Below, one piece after another: positions 36,340 through 45,090 of a stretch of DNA of 64,000 bases; positions within the stretch are counted from its first letter, which is position 1, and every line of letters starts with the position of its first letter. The DNA is from an uncultured Polaribacter sp. (GTDB taxonomy: Bacteria; Bacteroidota; Bacteroidia; Flavobacteriales; Flavobacteriaceae), in the NCBI GenBank assembly GCA_943787375.1, contig CALSME010000005.1:124001-188000 (forward strand), written 5' to 3'. The notes under the pieces are model-generated. The model saw only the letters and a list, made by a program, of their open reading frames with translations, made no database searches and was not told the origin of the DNA. A program made the translations under genes and the position numbers.

Positions 36340-37342
36340 GTCTTTGAATCGCAGAAGTACGATAAGATTTTTTAACAACAAAACTAATGAGTGCAGTGAT
36401 TGTTTTTTCTAATTGAATCTGTTTTAACACAAAATAAGAAGGTTTTTTAAAATAAGCAGCTATTGTTATTTTTTTGGAATACTTCTTTTTTAATTGAACT
36501 GGGTTACTCATTAAAAAAGAGGTGAGTTCAAGATATTCTGCAATGATTTTATAAAATGGACTTTGAAGCGTTAAAAATGAGCGTATATCATTTCTTTTAG
36601 CGAATAGATATATTTCATAAGAATGTTTTAAACTAAGGGTTTTTAACCGATATCCATAGTCATTAATTTGTTTACTTAGAATGCTCACATAAAAACTAGT
36701 TTTTGCATCTAACACAAAGAGTTTACAATTTGTAACCGACTGAAAATGGTCTTTAACTTTTAGTTTTGCATCGTTTTTCCCTCTTAAAATTTTACGATGA
36801 AGTTCTACAGCCGCTATTTTACTAGGATGTACAATTCTAGGTAAATGACGATGATTGTATCCCAAACCATCAATGTCGGTAACCGCTTTGTAGTTGTTTG
36901 CTTTTAACAATGCATTCGCCTTTTCAAGATCATTTAAAAGGATTAAATCAATATCCCCAACCATTCTTTCTCCAATGTCTTCGTAAAGGCCTTCAAGTAG
37001 GTGAGCGGTTCCTTTTATGAAAATGGGCGTGATTTGATTTTCTAATAGAAGTTGGTTAATTTCTTTGGCTTGTTCAATAATTTGTTCATTTCTTTCACGG
37101 TTCAAATCCGTGATGTGTTTCATATATGTCACTAAATCTTCTGGAAGGTATTGTAAGAAATTTACTTTTTTTAAATTGCAGTATAGCGCTGAAAAAACCA
37201 AATGACCTGTACTTACTTTTACAACAGAATCCCAATCAATTACTTTCGTTTTTAAGAGTTTTTCAATTTCTAGTCTATTTTTTTTATCCAATGAAATGGT
37301 TAAACATTTTCCGATGAAAAACAAGGTCTCTTTATAGGTCAT
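36317..37342 (-). CDS. NTP_transf_5-type nucleotidyltransferase family protein
   Basis: A 341-aa protein of the group once called 'uncharacterised nucleotidyltransferase' (PF14907). The core is ITPIFIKGTAHLLEGLYEDI and ERMVGDIDLILLNDLEKANA at about 95-135, where G-D-I-D-L is the metal-binding aspartate pair of a polymerase-beta fold. AAVELHRKIL follows. A helical C-terminus completes it. In other phyla such proteins sit in lasso-peptide and exopolysaccharide clusters. It overlaps the upstream kinase-like gene by 11 bp, so the two are coupled. Nucleotide transfer is a prediction. Confidence 0.85.
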   Translation of the reverse strand: MTYKETLFFIGKCLTISLDKKNRLEIEKLLKTKVIDWDSVVKVSTGHLVFSALYCNLKKVNFLQYLPEDLVTYMKHITDLNRERNEQIIEQAKEINQLLLENQITPIFIKGTAHLLEGLYEDIGERMVGDIDLILLNDLEKANALLKANNYKAVTDIDGLGYNHRHLPRIVHPSKIAAVELHRKILRGKNDAKLKVKDHFQSVTNCKLFVLDAKTSFYVSILSKQINDYGYRLKTLSLKHSYEIYLFAKRNDIRSFLTLQSPFYKIIAEYLELTSFLMSNPVQLKKKYSKKITIAAYFKKPSYFVLKQIQLEKTITALISFVVKKSYRTSAIQRLISKLSV

Positions 37343-38468
37343 TATTAAAGACTTTAGAAACAGTTTTTATCATTTCTTCATTGTTAGAATAGGTCAGTTG
37401 GTAGCATTTTAAAGAAGTAAACCAATCTAAGAATACCTGTGTATTTTCTTTTTTTGGTGAAATCCAAGAATCTGGAATCAACTGAGAAAAAGCGGCTATT
37501 TTATTGATCTTAGAAAACTGTAATGTTGCATTCTTTTCATACTTTATAAAAATCAACTCACGACAAGGGAAGTGCTGAGTAAAATCAGTCGTGTTTGGTT
37601 TTAAATAGCGGACAATTTTATGAAGACGTTTAAAATTATATTCTGCAGTTGTCGCCAATTCTGGATAGATTGGTAGTAAGGTGTTTAAACTGTTTTTTTT
37701 GATAGAAATGGCCGCAGGAAAGCTATATACTTCTTGTTTTTTTATATCGATAGGAACAAAATCATCTGCAATACATGTAAACCCATTTGCTTGTAATATT
37801 GCTAAGGAAGTACTTTTTCCATTCCCAGAATCGCCTAAAAATAAAACTGTTTTTTTTGAATTCCCCACAGCAGAAGCATGAAAAACACCCATCCAATCTT
37901 CTTCTTTGTTTTGGTGAATTGCCTGTATTAGTTCCATTGAAAACTTTCCTTGGAAAAAATGAATTTCATTGGACTTCCAGCCATTTATGATCGTGTTATT
38001 TACAGCCAAAAACAGGTGCTTATTTTCAATAAAAACAACAAAATGCTGTTGATGTTCTATTGCGCTTACTTCTAAATGTGCAAATTTAGGGTGTACATAA
38101 GAGAGCTCTATTTCACTGGAAAATTCAACCTTAAAAATAAGATCATTTATTTTATAAAATTTTTGAAATTCTAAATCTGCTGGAATTTTCACCGTATTGA
38201 TATCTATGATCGTTTCAGATTGATCTGAACGGGTGTTCTCAAAATAACGTTCTTCCAGCTCCAAAATAAAACTGATACATGCTTCTTTTGGAATTGACAT
38301 TTTCTCAGAGAGTTCCTCTGCAATAGTGTTCATTTCAACCCCTTTATTAAGTTTTTTTAATAGCTGTGCAGTGGTGTTTTCTAGAATGGTATATTCGTTT
38401 TTCTCGTCAAACCAAACAATGGTTTTGTCTTCAATAGGTCTAAAAAGGAAGTTCATTTTTTTTCTCAT
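37332..38468 (-). CDS. PqqD-like plus HPr-kinase-like P-loop protein
   Basis: Two domains, about 378 aa from ATG at 38468 (the frame extends to a TTG at 38504; a second ATG lies at 38456). Residues 1-80 resemble PqqD, a recognition domain for peptide substrates: NFLFRPIEDKTIVWFDEKNE, TAQLLKKLNKG, EELEERYF. The C-terminal half has VFHASAVGNSKKTVLFLGDS followed by GNGKSTSLAIL, a Walker A of the HPr-kinase/phosphorylase fold, then ADDFVPIDI and a helical tail. Similar kinases modify lasso peptides. No precursor peptide, B2 protease or asparagine-synthase-like cyclase is visible here. Confidence 0.8.
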   Translation of the reverse strand: MRKKMNFLFRPIEDKTIVWFDEKNEYTILENTTAQLLKKLNKGVEMNTIAEELSEKMSIPKEACISFILELEERYFENTRSDQSETIIDINTVKIPADLEFQKFYKINDLIFKVEFSSEIELSYVHPKFAHLEVSAIEHQQHFVVFIENKHLFLAVNNTIINGWKSNEIHFFQGKFSMELIQAIHQNKEEDWMGVFHASAVGNSKKTVLFLGDSGNGKSTSLAILQANGFTCIADDFVPIDIKKQEVYSFPAAISIKKNSLNTLLPIYPELATTAEYNFKRLHKIVRYLKPNTTDFTQHFPCRELIFIKYEKNATLQFSKINKIAAFSQLIPDSWISPKKENTQVFLDWFTSLKCYQLTYSNNEEMIKTVSKVFNNDL

Positions 38469-38646
38469 ATCAAAGATTAAAGTTAGACATTTAGAAACAA
38501 TCAAAGAAATATAAGTTGCGGAATTCTAAAATAATTCTATTTTATGAACAAATTTCCAACTTTCATTTTTTGTTTGAATAATTTGAGCACCAAAAGAAAG
38601 CATGTACCGTTAAAAGGCCCCCTTTAGGCTGTCAATGGTTTGTGAA

Positions 38647-40146
38647 TTAGTTTTTTCTCCAAAAAAATGGAGTAAACAAAATCAATACCGTAAACAATTC
38701 TAAACGACCAATTAACATTAAAAAGGAGCAAAACCATTTTGCTGCACTCGATAAATGCGCAAAATTATCTACTGGACTTACAGAGCCAATTGCTGGACCA
38801 ATATTCCCTAATGAAGAGGCAGCTGCCCCCAATGCTGATGTAAAATCCAAGCCTAAAAGAGTTAATGTTACAGAGGCCATTATAAAGATGAGCATATAGA
38901 TGATAAAGAATGAAATAATATTAAATACAATCGTATGACTAACGGCTCTCCCGTCATATCTTACTGGAATAATTGCATTGGGATGGAGTGCTTTTTTAAA
39001 TTCTAAAAAACTATTTTTTAGCATTACAATATGTCGCATTACCTTAATTCCACCACTCGTAGAGCCAGCAGATCCACCAGAGAAAAACAATGCAAAAAAG
39101 ACTCCTGTTGCAAAGAAGCTCCACATGGTGAAATCTGCAGAGACAAAACCAGTGGTAGTGACCACAGAGGTTACTTGAAAAAGGGCATGTCTGATGGCAC
39201 TTTCGTTTTTTCCAAAGATTGCTGGATGGTGAATTGTTGTTTGTAAGTTTGGATCTTGGAAAAAGAGAATTATAATGGCAATCACAGCAGAAATTCCAAT
39301 AATGCCAAATAAGTAATATTTAAACTCTTCACTTTGAAATACTTTTTGAATTTTTCCTTTCAAGGCAAAATAGGTTAGCACAAAATTTGTACCCGCAACG
39401 AGCATGAAAAAGATGACAATATATTGGACAAAAGGCAGATGGTTATAGTACGCCATACTGGAGTTTTTCGTAGAAAAACCACCGGTGCTCACAGTAGACA
39501 TAGCATGGTTAATTGCATCAAACCAGGTCATTCCCGCAACCTTAAGCAATAAGAACTCAACAAAAGTTAACAGCACATAAATGAAGTACAATCGTTTTGC
39601 GGTATCTGTAATTCGTGGATGTAATTTATCTGCTGATGGTCCTGGCGCTTCCGCCATAAACAATTGCATCCCTCCAATTCCTAGGAGTGGTAAAATGGCA
39701 ATAGTTAAAACAATAATCCCCATTCCTCCAATCCAATGAGTTGCACTTCTCCAGAATAAAATTCCTTTTGGCATGGATTCAATATCTGTTAAGATTGAAG
39801 ATCCGGTGGTAGAATATCCAGAGATGGTTTCAAAAAAGGCATTGGTAATATTGGGGATGGCCCCAGATAAAAGATAGGGTAGCATTCCTGTGATGGAGAG
39901 CGTTAGCCAACCCAAAGTAACAATTAAGTAGCCTTCCTTTTTTTGAATGGTGGTATTTTTTGGTTTGTTAGTGAAGTAGAGTAAGCCACCCAGTATCACC
40001 GTAATAATTCCAGAATTCAAAATTCCCCACATTTCAGCTTCGCCTTGAAAGTAACTAAAAGGAAAAGCAATAAACATAAACAACCCATTTAAAACAGCAG
40101 TAATGCCTAGAAAACGGTAAATTATTTTTGTGTTTATATTTTTCAT
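38647..40146 (-). CDS. trkH: Trk-type potassium uptake protein TrkH
   Basis: The K+-translocating membrane subunit, 499 aa and about ten membrane spans. The four selectivity-filter loops can be read as SGYSTTGSSILTD, MSTVSTGGFSTKNSS, VTSVVTTTGFVSADF and AASSLGNIGPAIGSVSP. RSATHWIGGMGIIVLTIAIL is the usual P-loop neighbour. It starts one base after the trkA stop, so it is the second gene of a trkA-trkH operon. Its only unusual point is the large gap (140 bp) to the next minus-strand gene, which is AT-rich and empty. Confidence 0.95.
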   Translation of the reverse strand: MKNINTKIIYRFLGITAVLNGLFMFIAFPFSYFQGEAEMWGILNSGIITVILGGLLYFTNKPKNTTIQKKEGYLIVTLGWLTLSITGMLPYLLSGAIPNITNAFFETISGYSTTGSSILTDIESMPKGILFWRSATHWIGGMGIIVLTIAILPLLGIGGMQLFMAEAPGPSADKLHPRITDTAKRLYFIYVLLTFVEFLLLKVAGMTWFDAINHAMSTVSTGGFSTKNSSMAYYNHLPFVQYIVIFFMLVAGTNFVLTYFALKGKIQKVFQSEEFKYYLFGIIGISAVIAIIILFFQDPNLQTTIHHPAIFGKNESAIRHALFQVTSVVTTTGFVSADFTMWSFFATGVFFALFFSGGSAGSTSGGIKVMRHIVMLKNSFLEFKKALHPNAIIPVRYDGRAVSHTIVFNIISFFIIYMLIFIMASVTLTLLGLDFTSALGAAASSLGNIGPAIGSVSPVDNFAHLSSAAKWFCSFLMLIGRLELFTVLILFTPFFWRKN

Positions 40147-40147
40147 C

Positions 40148-41494
40148 TTAATTAAAAAGACCTTCTACGGTGCTAATGGCTTCGGGTAAACAGAAGACGA
40201 TTACTTTGTCTCCATCTTGAATTTGCATGTCTCCAAAAGACATCATTGCGTTTCCGTCTCTAATAATTCCTCCAAAGACAGCTTCTCTTGGAAAGCGTAA
40301 ATCTTTAATAGGCGCTTTTGTTATTTTTGCATTGGGTTGTACTTCAAATTCAAAAACTTCGGCGTCAATATTGTGTAAATTAGCCAATGCCAAGATTTCT
40401 CCTTTTCGAATGTGTCTAAAAATATTGCTCGCTGCGATTAGTTTTTTATTGATGAGAGATTCAATTCCAATAGTTTGAGAGATGTCTATATAATCCATGT
40501 TCTCTACTAAAGCAATTGTTTTTTTAACTCCCTTCGATTTTGCAACTAAACAAGACATGATGTTGGTTTCTGAATTGCCTGTAACAGCAATAAAGGCATC
40601 CATTTCTCGAATGTTTTCTTCTTCTAAAAGTTCTAAATCTCTACCATCCCCATTAATAACTAATGTATTGCCTAATTCTTCTGCTAAAGCGGCTGCTTTC
40701 TCTCTATTTTTTTCAACCAACGTTACTTTAAAGTTGTCTTCACAAAGGTTTCTAGCAGTTTTTTCACCAATACTACTACCGCCTAAAATCATCACATTTT
40801 TTATGTTCAAATGTTTTTTTCCAATAATTGGATATAATTTTTTGATGCTATAGTTTGGTACAGAAAAATAAACTTGATCGTCTACCTCATACTTCGTATC
40901 TCCACGTGGAATGATCGTTTGAGAAACCCCCTCTCTTTTAATGGCAATCGTAATAAAATCGACATCAGAGAATTTCTTTTTTGCTTCTTTTACGGTTAAA
41001 TCAACAATCGGCGATTTGAAAGTAAGGGTCGTACCCATTACATTAAATAACCCATTTTCAAAAGCAACAGTTTCGTTAAAGGAAGATTGATTTAGTTGCA
41101 TCTTAATTTCGTCTGCAGCCAATTCTTGCGGAGAGATCATGAAATCCACTCCAAAGTCTTTGAAATTAATTTCAGTGGTATTTAAAAACTCAGTACTATC
41201 TATTCGTGCAATTGTTTTTTGAACACCTAAAGATTTTCCAATCACACAAATCGTGAAATTTGTATTGGGACTATCTGTAACCGCAATTAGTAAATCTGCG
41301 GAATCAATGCCAATCTCTTTTAATAATTGAATAGAAGTGGCATCACCTTTTTTGGTAATCACATCTAAATGATTATTCAAGTAGTTTAACTTCTCGGAGT
41401 CAAAATCTATAATATACGTATCCTGAGATTCGTAAGAAAGGAGTTTAGCTAAGTGAAAACCTACATCTCCAGCACCAGCTATAATAATCTTCAT
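40148..41494 (-). CDS. trkA: Trk system potassium transporter TrkA
   Basis: Cytosolic gating ring of the Trk K+ channel. The 448-aa protein is a tandem repeat of two RCK units. Each has a NAD-binding motif: MKIIIAGAGDVGFHLAKLL and VMILGGSSIGEKTARNL. Each is followed by a TrkA_C domain (FNVMGTTLTFKSPIVDLTV; AEVFEFEVQPNAKITKAPI). DVITKKGDATS and TLVINGDGRDLELLEEENI match the ligand-binding parts. The gene is divergent from radC with about 110 bp between. Confidence 0.96.
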   Translation of the reverse strand: MKIIIAGAGDVGFHLAKLLSYESQDTYIIDFDSEKLNYLNNHLDVITKKGDATSIQLLKEIGIDSADLLIAVTDSPNTNFTICVIGKSLGVQKTIARIDSTEFLNTTEINFKDFGVDFMISPQELAADEIKMQLNQSSFNETVAFENGLFNVMGTTLTFKSPIVDLTVKEAKKKFSDVDFITIAIKREGVSQTIIPRGDTKYEVDDQVYFSVPNYSIKKLYPIIGKKHLNIKNVMILGGSSIGEKTARNLCEDNFKVTLVEKNREKAAALAEELGNTLVINGDGRDLELLEEENIREMDAFIAVTGNSETNIMSCLVAKSKGVKKTIALVENMDYIDISQTIGIESLINKKLIAASNIFRHIRKGEILALANLHNIDAEVFEFEVQPNAKITKAPIKDLRFPREAVFGGIIRDGNAMMSFGDMQIQDGDKVIVFCLPEAISTVEGLFN

Positions 41495-41608
41495 ATTTAA
41501 AATATAGAAATAGACTGCTAAGATAAAAAAGAGTTCGCCAGAAAACGTAAAAAAAACTGTTTTTAAGTATTTTTAGCTATTTTTTGTACTTTTAGTTAAA
41601 AATTGTCC

Positions 41609-42295
41609 ATGAAAAAATTAACTATAAAAGGATGGGCTTTAGATGACAGACCCCGGGAGAAATTAGTGCTAAAGGGGAGAAATTCGCTTTCAGATGCGGA
41701 ACTAATAGCCATTTTAATTGGTTCAGGAAGTAGAAATGAAAGTGCTGTTTCTTTGTCCAAAAAAATATTAATTTCCGCCAACAATAACTTGAACGAGTTG
41801 TCAAAACTATCTGTTGAAGATTTAACCAAATTCCACGGAATTGGAACCGCAAAGGCCATTGCCATTATTACAGCCTTAGAACTAGGGAAAAGAAGACAAT
41901 TAGAAATCGCTTTAGAACTTCCTGAAGTTTCCTCCAGTAAAGGAGTATTTCGTCTGATGCAACCGATTATTGGAGATTTACAATACGAAGAGTTTTGGGC
42001 AATATTTCTAAGCAACTCAAACAAAGTAATTGCCAAACACCGCTTAAGTAAAGGCGGGTTAACTGCAACGATAGTCGATGTAAGATTGCTTTTTAGAAAG
42101 GCATTAGGGACTGGATGTGTGGGGGTAATCGTTTGTCATAATCATCCTTCGGGGAAACTAACCCCGAGTGCTGCCGATAAGAAAGTCACTCAAAAAATTA
42201 AAGATGCGGGAAGTACTTTAGATATAAAATTGCTCGATCATTTAATTATTACCGAAAAATCGTATTTTAGCTTTGCTGATGTCGGAATTTTGTAA
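41609..42295 (+). CDS. radC: RadC family JAB-domain protein
   Basis: A 228-aa protein with a UPF0758 N-terminal helix-hairpin-helix-like part (GRNSLSDAELIAILIGSGS, FHGIGTAKAIAIITALELG) and a JAMM/MPN metalloprotease-like C-terminus. VGVIVCHNHPSGKLTPSAAD holds HxHPSGxxxxSxxD. The name RadC came from a repair phenotype later shown to be due to another gene; the function of the metal domain is not clear. ATG at 41609 is preferred to a TTG two codons earlier. It is divergent from trkA. Confidence 0.93.
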   Translation: MKKLTIKGWALDDRPREKLVLKGRNSLSDAELIAILIGSGSRNESAVSLSKKILISANNNLNELSKLSVEDLTKFHGIGTAKAIAIITALELGKRRQLEIALELPEVSSSKGVFRLMQPIIGDLQYEEFWAIFLSNSNKVIAKHRLSKGGLTATIVDVRLLFRKALGTGCVGVIVCHNHPSGKLTPSAADKKVTQKIKDAGSTLDIKLLDHLIITEKSYFSFADVGIL

Positions 42296-42330
42296 ATTCA
42301 CCATTCTTAATACTCACTCAATCCTTCTAT

Positions 42331-43635
42331 TTGATACTCGTTTACACACATAAGATTACCCCAAGAATACGATATGTTTTCAAACATATTTTTACGAGGA
42401 CTTTGTTAACCACTGTCGATTTTACTTCAAAAATTGAAGATTTTGTTGCCCACAATGGTCCTAAAATGTCCTATACCAAGAATCCATTAGGAAGCGAGTT
42501 TTTTGTTCGAAGTAATGATCTTATGTTCGAACAAGGTGTTAACGATATGGAGATACATGTTTCCAAATGGGATGATGTTTCTTGCTTTTTTAATGCAGGG
42601 TCAAAATCATCCATTCCCTTTGATATTTTTGCTGCTAGTTTCTATTTAATTTCACGTTACGAAGAGTACTTACCTCATGTAAAAGACCTGCATGGTCGAT
42701 TTACTGCTGAACAAAGCATCGCCTATGAGCATCAATTTTTAGAAAAACCAGTAATCGATATTTGGGCATATAAGTTTTTGTCAATTTTTAAAGAAAAGTT
42801 CCCAACCTATACCTATCCTAAAAGAAAATATGAATTCATTTCTACCATAGATGTAGACAATGCATTTGCCTATAAACATAAAAGTTTACTCCGGTCCATT
42901 GGTGGGTTTCTAAACGACATTTATACACTAAAATTTTTAAATATTATCAATCGATTTGCAGTCTTATTTAATCTTAAAAAAGACCCATTCAACACTTTTG
43001 ATGAAATTTTAGCCTACAATAACAAATATAAAGTAGCAACACTTTTCTTTTTTTTAATTGCCGATTATACCACTTTCGACACCAATGTGTCAACCGCAAA
43101 ACCTAAATTTAGATTGTTGATTAAGTCCATTGTCGATTATGCTAAAGTGGGTTTACATCCTTCCTATTTTACGATGCAAAACAGTGCGTTGTTAAAGAAA
43201 GAAAAAGAACGTTTGGAAGACATTACCAACATGCCAACAAAAAGATCGAGACAACATTATCTGCGTTTTAGCCTGCCAGAAACCTATCAAAATCTAATCG
43301 ATTTAGAAATCGAAGAAGATTATTCGATGGGTTATGCCAGCAATGTAGGTTTTAGAGCAGGAACCTGTACTCCCTTTTATTTCTATGACCTGGATTTTGA
43401 AATACAAACTCCTTTAAAAGTATTTCCATTTGCATTAATGGACACGACTTTAAATGACTATATGAAGTTAACCCCAAAGCAATCTTTGGGGAGAATAAGA
43501 GATCTAAGAAATGAAGTAAAAGCAGTAGATGGACTTTTTATTACTTTATTTCATAACGAAAGCTTGAGCAATTATTTACGTTGGAAAGGTTGGAAAAGAC
43601 TCTATGAATCCATGCTAAAAATCGCCACTTCCTAA
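42331..43635 (+). CDS. Polysaccharide deacetylase family protein
   Basis: A 434-aa protein. The start is a TTG at 42331: ILVYTHKITPRIRYVFKHIF is the conserved N-terminus of this flavobacterial group and no ATG lies near it. The N-terminal part is a DUF7033-like domain. The NodB-like part has EFISTIDVDNAFAYKHKSL (metal-binding Asp pair), VGLHPSYF (His ligand) and SRQHYLRFSLPETYQNL. Such proteins act in envelope polysaccharide assembly or remove N-acetyl groups, but activity has not been shown for this group. It is followed two bases after its stop by a FemAB/GNAT-like gene. Confidence 0.88.
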   Translation: MILVYTHKITPRIRYVFKHIFTRTLLTTVDFTSKIEDFVAHNGPKMSYTKNPLGSEFFVRSNDLMFEQGVNDMEIHVSKWDDVSCFFNAGSKSSIPFDIFAASFYLISRYEEYLPHVKDLHGRFTAEQSIAYEHQFLEKPVIDIWAYKFLSIFKEKFPTYTYPKRKYEFISTIDVDNAFAYKHKSLLRSIGGFLNDIYTLKFLNIINRFAVLFNLKKDPFNTFDEILAYNNKYKVATLFFFLIADYTTFDTNVSTAKPKFRLLIKSIVDYAKVGLHPSYFTMQNSALLKKEKERLEDITNMPTKRSRQHYLRFSLPETYQNLIDLEIEEDYSMGYASNVGFRAGTCTPFYFYDLDFEIQTPLKVFPFALMDTTLNDYMKLTPKQSLGRIRDLRNEVKAVDGLFITLFHNESLSNYLRWKGWKRLYESMLKIATS

Positions 43636-43637
43636 AG

Positions 43638-44501
43638 ATGATACACTGCATTAAAAGAAAGGATTTAGATGTTGAGAAATATGATGCTTGTATTGCCGCT
43701 TCTGTGCAATTCAGAATCTATGCATTTTCATGGTATTTAGACGCTGTTTCCAAGAATTGGGAGGTCCTAATTTTGAATGATTACGAAGCTGTGATGCCGC
43801 TTCCCTGGAAACAAAAATATTTTTTAAAATACATTACACAACCTTTTTTTTGTCAGCAATTAGGAATCTTTTCCGTAGCACCTATTACCATTGGAATTCA
43901 GGAAAACATGATTCGTAGGATTCCTAAAAAGTTCATTAGAACGTCAATAAACTTCAATGCTGATAATTTTTTGAATTCTAACATGAAGTTGAAAAAAAAT
44001 GCGCTTTTAACAATAGAAAATGCGTATGAAAATATTTATAAGAAATTTAATAAAAACAGAAAAAGAGCCTTAAAAAAAGCAAGTTCATTGGGATTTACTT
44101 TTGAAGAAAACATCGCTCCAAATGAGTTTTACGATTTTTATGTATTGAATGATAAAAATCATCTTACCCACATTTCAATGAAAAAAGTACTTCAAAATAT
44201 TTTAAATTTAAAGACGCGTGCTGTTCAATGTTATGGGGTCAAAAGTAATACAGTTTTAATTGCTGGAGTGTTGCTTTTAATAGATAGCAAAAGAATTACC
44301 TATTTAATACCTGTTGCTAGTGCGTTTGGGAAAAAGAATGGTGCGGCAACCTTACTTGTGGATCAAATTATTAAAAAGTATCGGCATAGCCATCAAATTT
44401 TAGATTTTGAAGGTTCTATGATTTCTGGAGTTGCTAAATTCTATGAAAGTTTCGGGGCAGTGTATGAAGACTATCCTACTTTTTCGAAAAATTTTATTTA
44501 G
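43638..44501 (+). CDS. FemAB/GNAT-like acyltransferase
   Basis: A 287-aa protein with two weakly similar halves of the GNAT fold. Visible pieces are VQFRIYAFSWYLDAVSKNWE, AVMPLPWKQKYFLKYITQPF, KKFNKNRKRALKKASSLGF and ILDFEGSMISGVAKFYESFG. The last resembles the C-terminal end of FemAB-type peptidyl or acyl transferases (a motif E-G-S-x4-V-x-F-Y-x-S-F). The function is likely transfer of an acyl or aminoacyl group to a cell-wall or polysaccharide precursor, which is inference. The 3' end overlaps the convergent hexapeptide acyltransferase by 8 bp. Confidence 0.8.
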   Translation: MIHCIKRKDLDVEKYDACIAASVQFRIYAFSWYLDAVSKNWEVLILNDYEAVMPLPWKQKYFLKYITQPFFCQQLGIFSVAPITIGIQENMIRRIPKKFIRTSINFNADNFLNSNMKLKKNALLTIENAYENIYKKFNKNRKRALKKASSLGFTFEENIAPNEFYDFYVLNDKNHLTHISMKKVLQNILNLKTRAVQCYGVKSNTVLIAGVLLLIDSKRITYLIPVASAFGKKNGAATLLVDQIIKKYRHSHQILDFEGSMISGVAKFYESFGAVYEDYPTFSKNFI

Positions 44502-45090
44502 GAATTTTTCTGTGAAATTTCATCTCAGCGAGCGTTTCTTCATAAGGCTTATTTTCTTTCATTACTTTGCAAGGGTTGCCAACGGCAATAGAATTAGACG
44601 GGATCTCTTTACAAACAACAGACCCAGCGCCAATAATTACATTGTTCCCAATACGTACTCCCGGAAGTACAATACTATTTGCACCAATAAAAACATTGTC
44701 ACCAATAATAATTGGAGCTGTTTTAGTATGTTCCGAATGTCTTGTGTGCGCATGATTTGCAGAGATGATTTTTGAGCCCGTTCCAAAACCTACATTATTC
44801 CCAATAATCAATCCGTTATTAGCTTGTACATATACATTTGGATTGTCTCCCGGATCGCATAAGATCCCTTTTTTAATATTTTCAGGAGCCAATACCTTAG
44901 AAGTAAAATGAACCGGCCAACTTGCTTTTGGGTTGAGTCGGAATAGTTTTTGGGGTATCCAATAATGAAAAAAAAGGATGTAATACTTTTGATACCCATA
45001 CTTTTGACGAAAGTATGTTGGATATAAAAAATGAATCAAATGCCCAAAGATTAAAAAATCTAGTCTTTCAAATAAAGTCGGTTTTATCAT
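44494..45090 (-). CDS. Hexapeptide-repeat acyltransferase
   Basis: A 198-aa left-handed beta-helix transferase. Hexapeptide units run from about residue 60 to 180: IGNNVGFGTGSKIISANHAH with the putative catalytic His, APIIIGDNVFIGANSIVLPG, RIGNNVIIGAGSVV. It ends in the typical IPSNSIAVGNPCKVMKENKP. Donor is probably acetyl-CoA and the acceptor a sugar, though the exact pair cannot be told. It overlaps the upstream flippase by four bases (ATGA), so it belongs to the same message, and lies convergent to the FemAB-like gene. Confidence 0.92.
   Translation of the reverse strand: MIKPTLFERLDFLIFGHLIHFLYPTYFRQKYGYQKYYILFFHYWIPQKLFRLNPKASWPVHFTSKVLAPENIKKGILCDPGDNPNVYVQANNGLIIGNNVGFGTGSKIISANHAHTRHSEHTKTAPIIIGDNVFIGANSIVLPGVRIGNNVIIGAGSVVCKEIPSNSIAVGNPCKVMKENKPYEETLAEMKFHRKIPK

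Noticed and set aside
36317..38468. Complete lasso-peptide cluster
   Set aside because: No precursor, B2 protease or asparagine-synthase-like cyclase is visible within 10 kb on either side.
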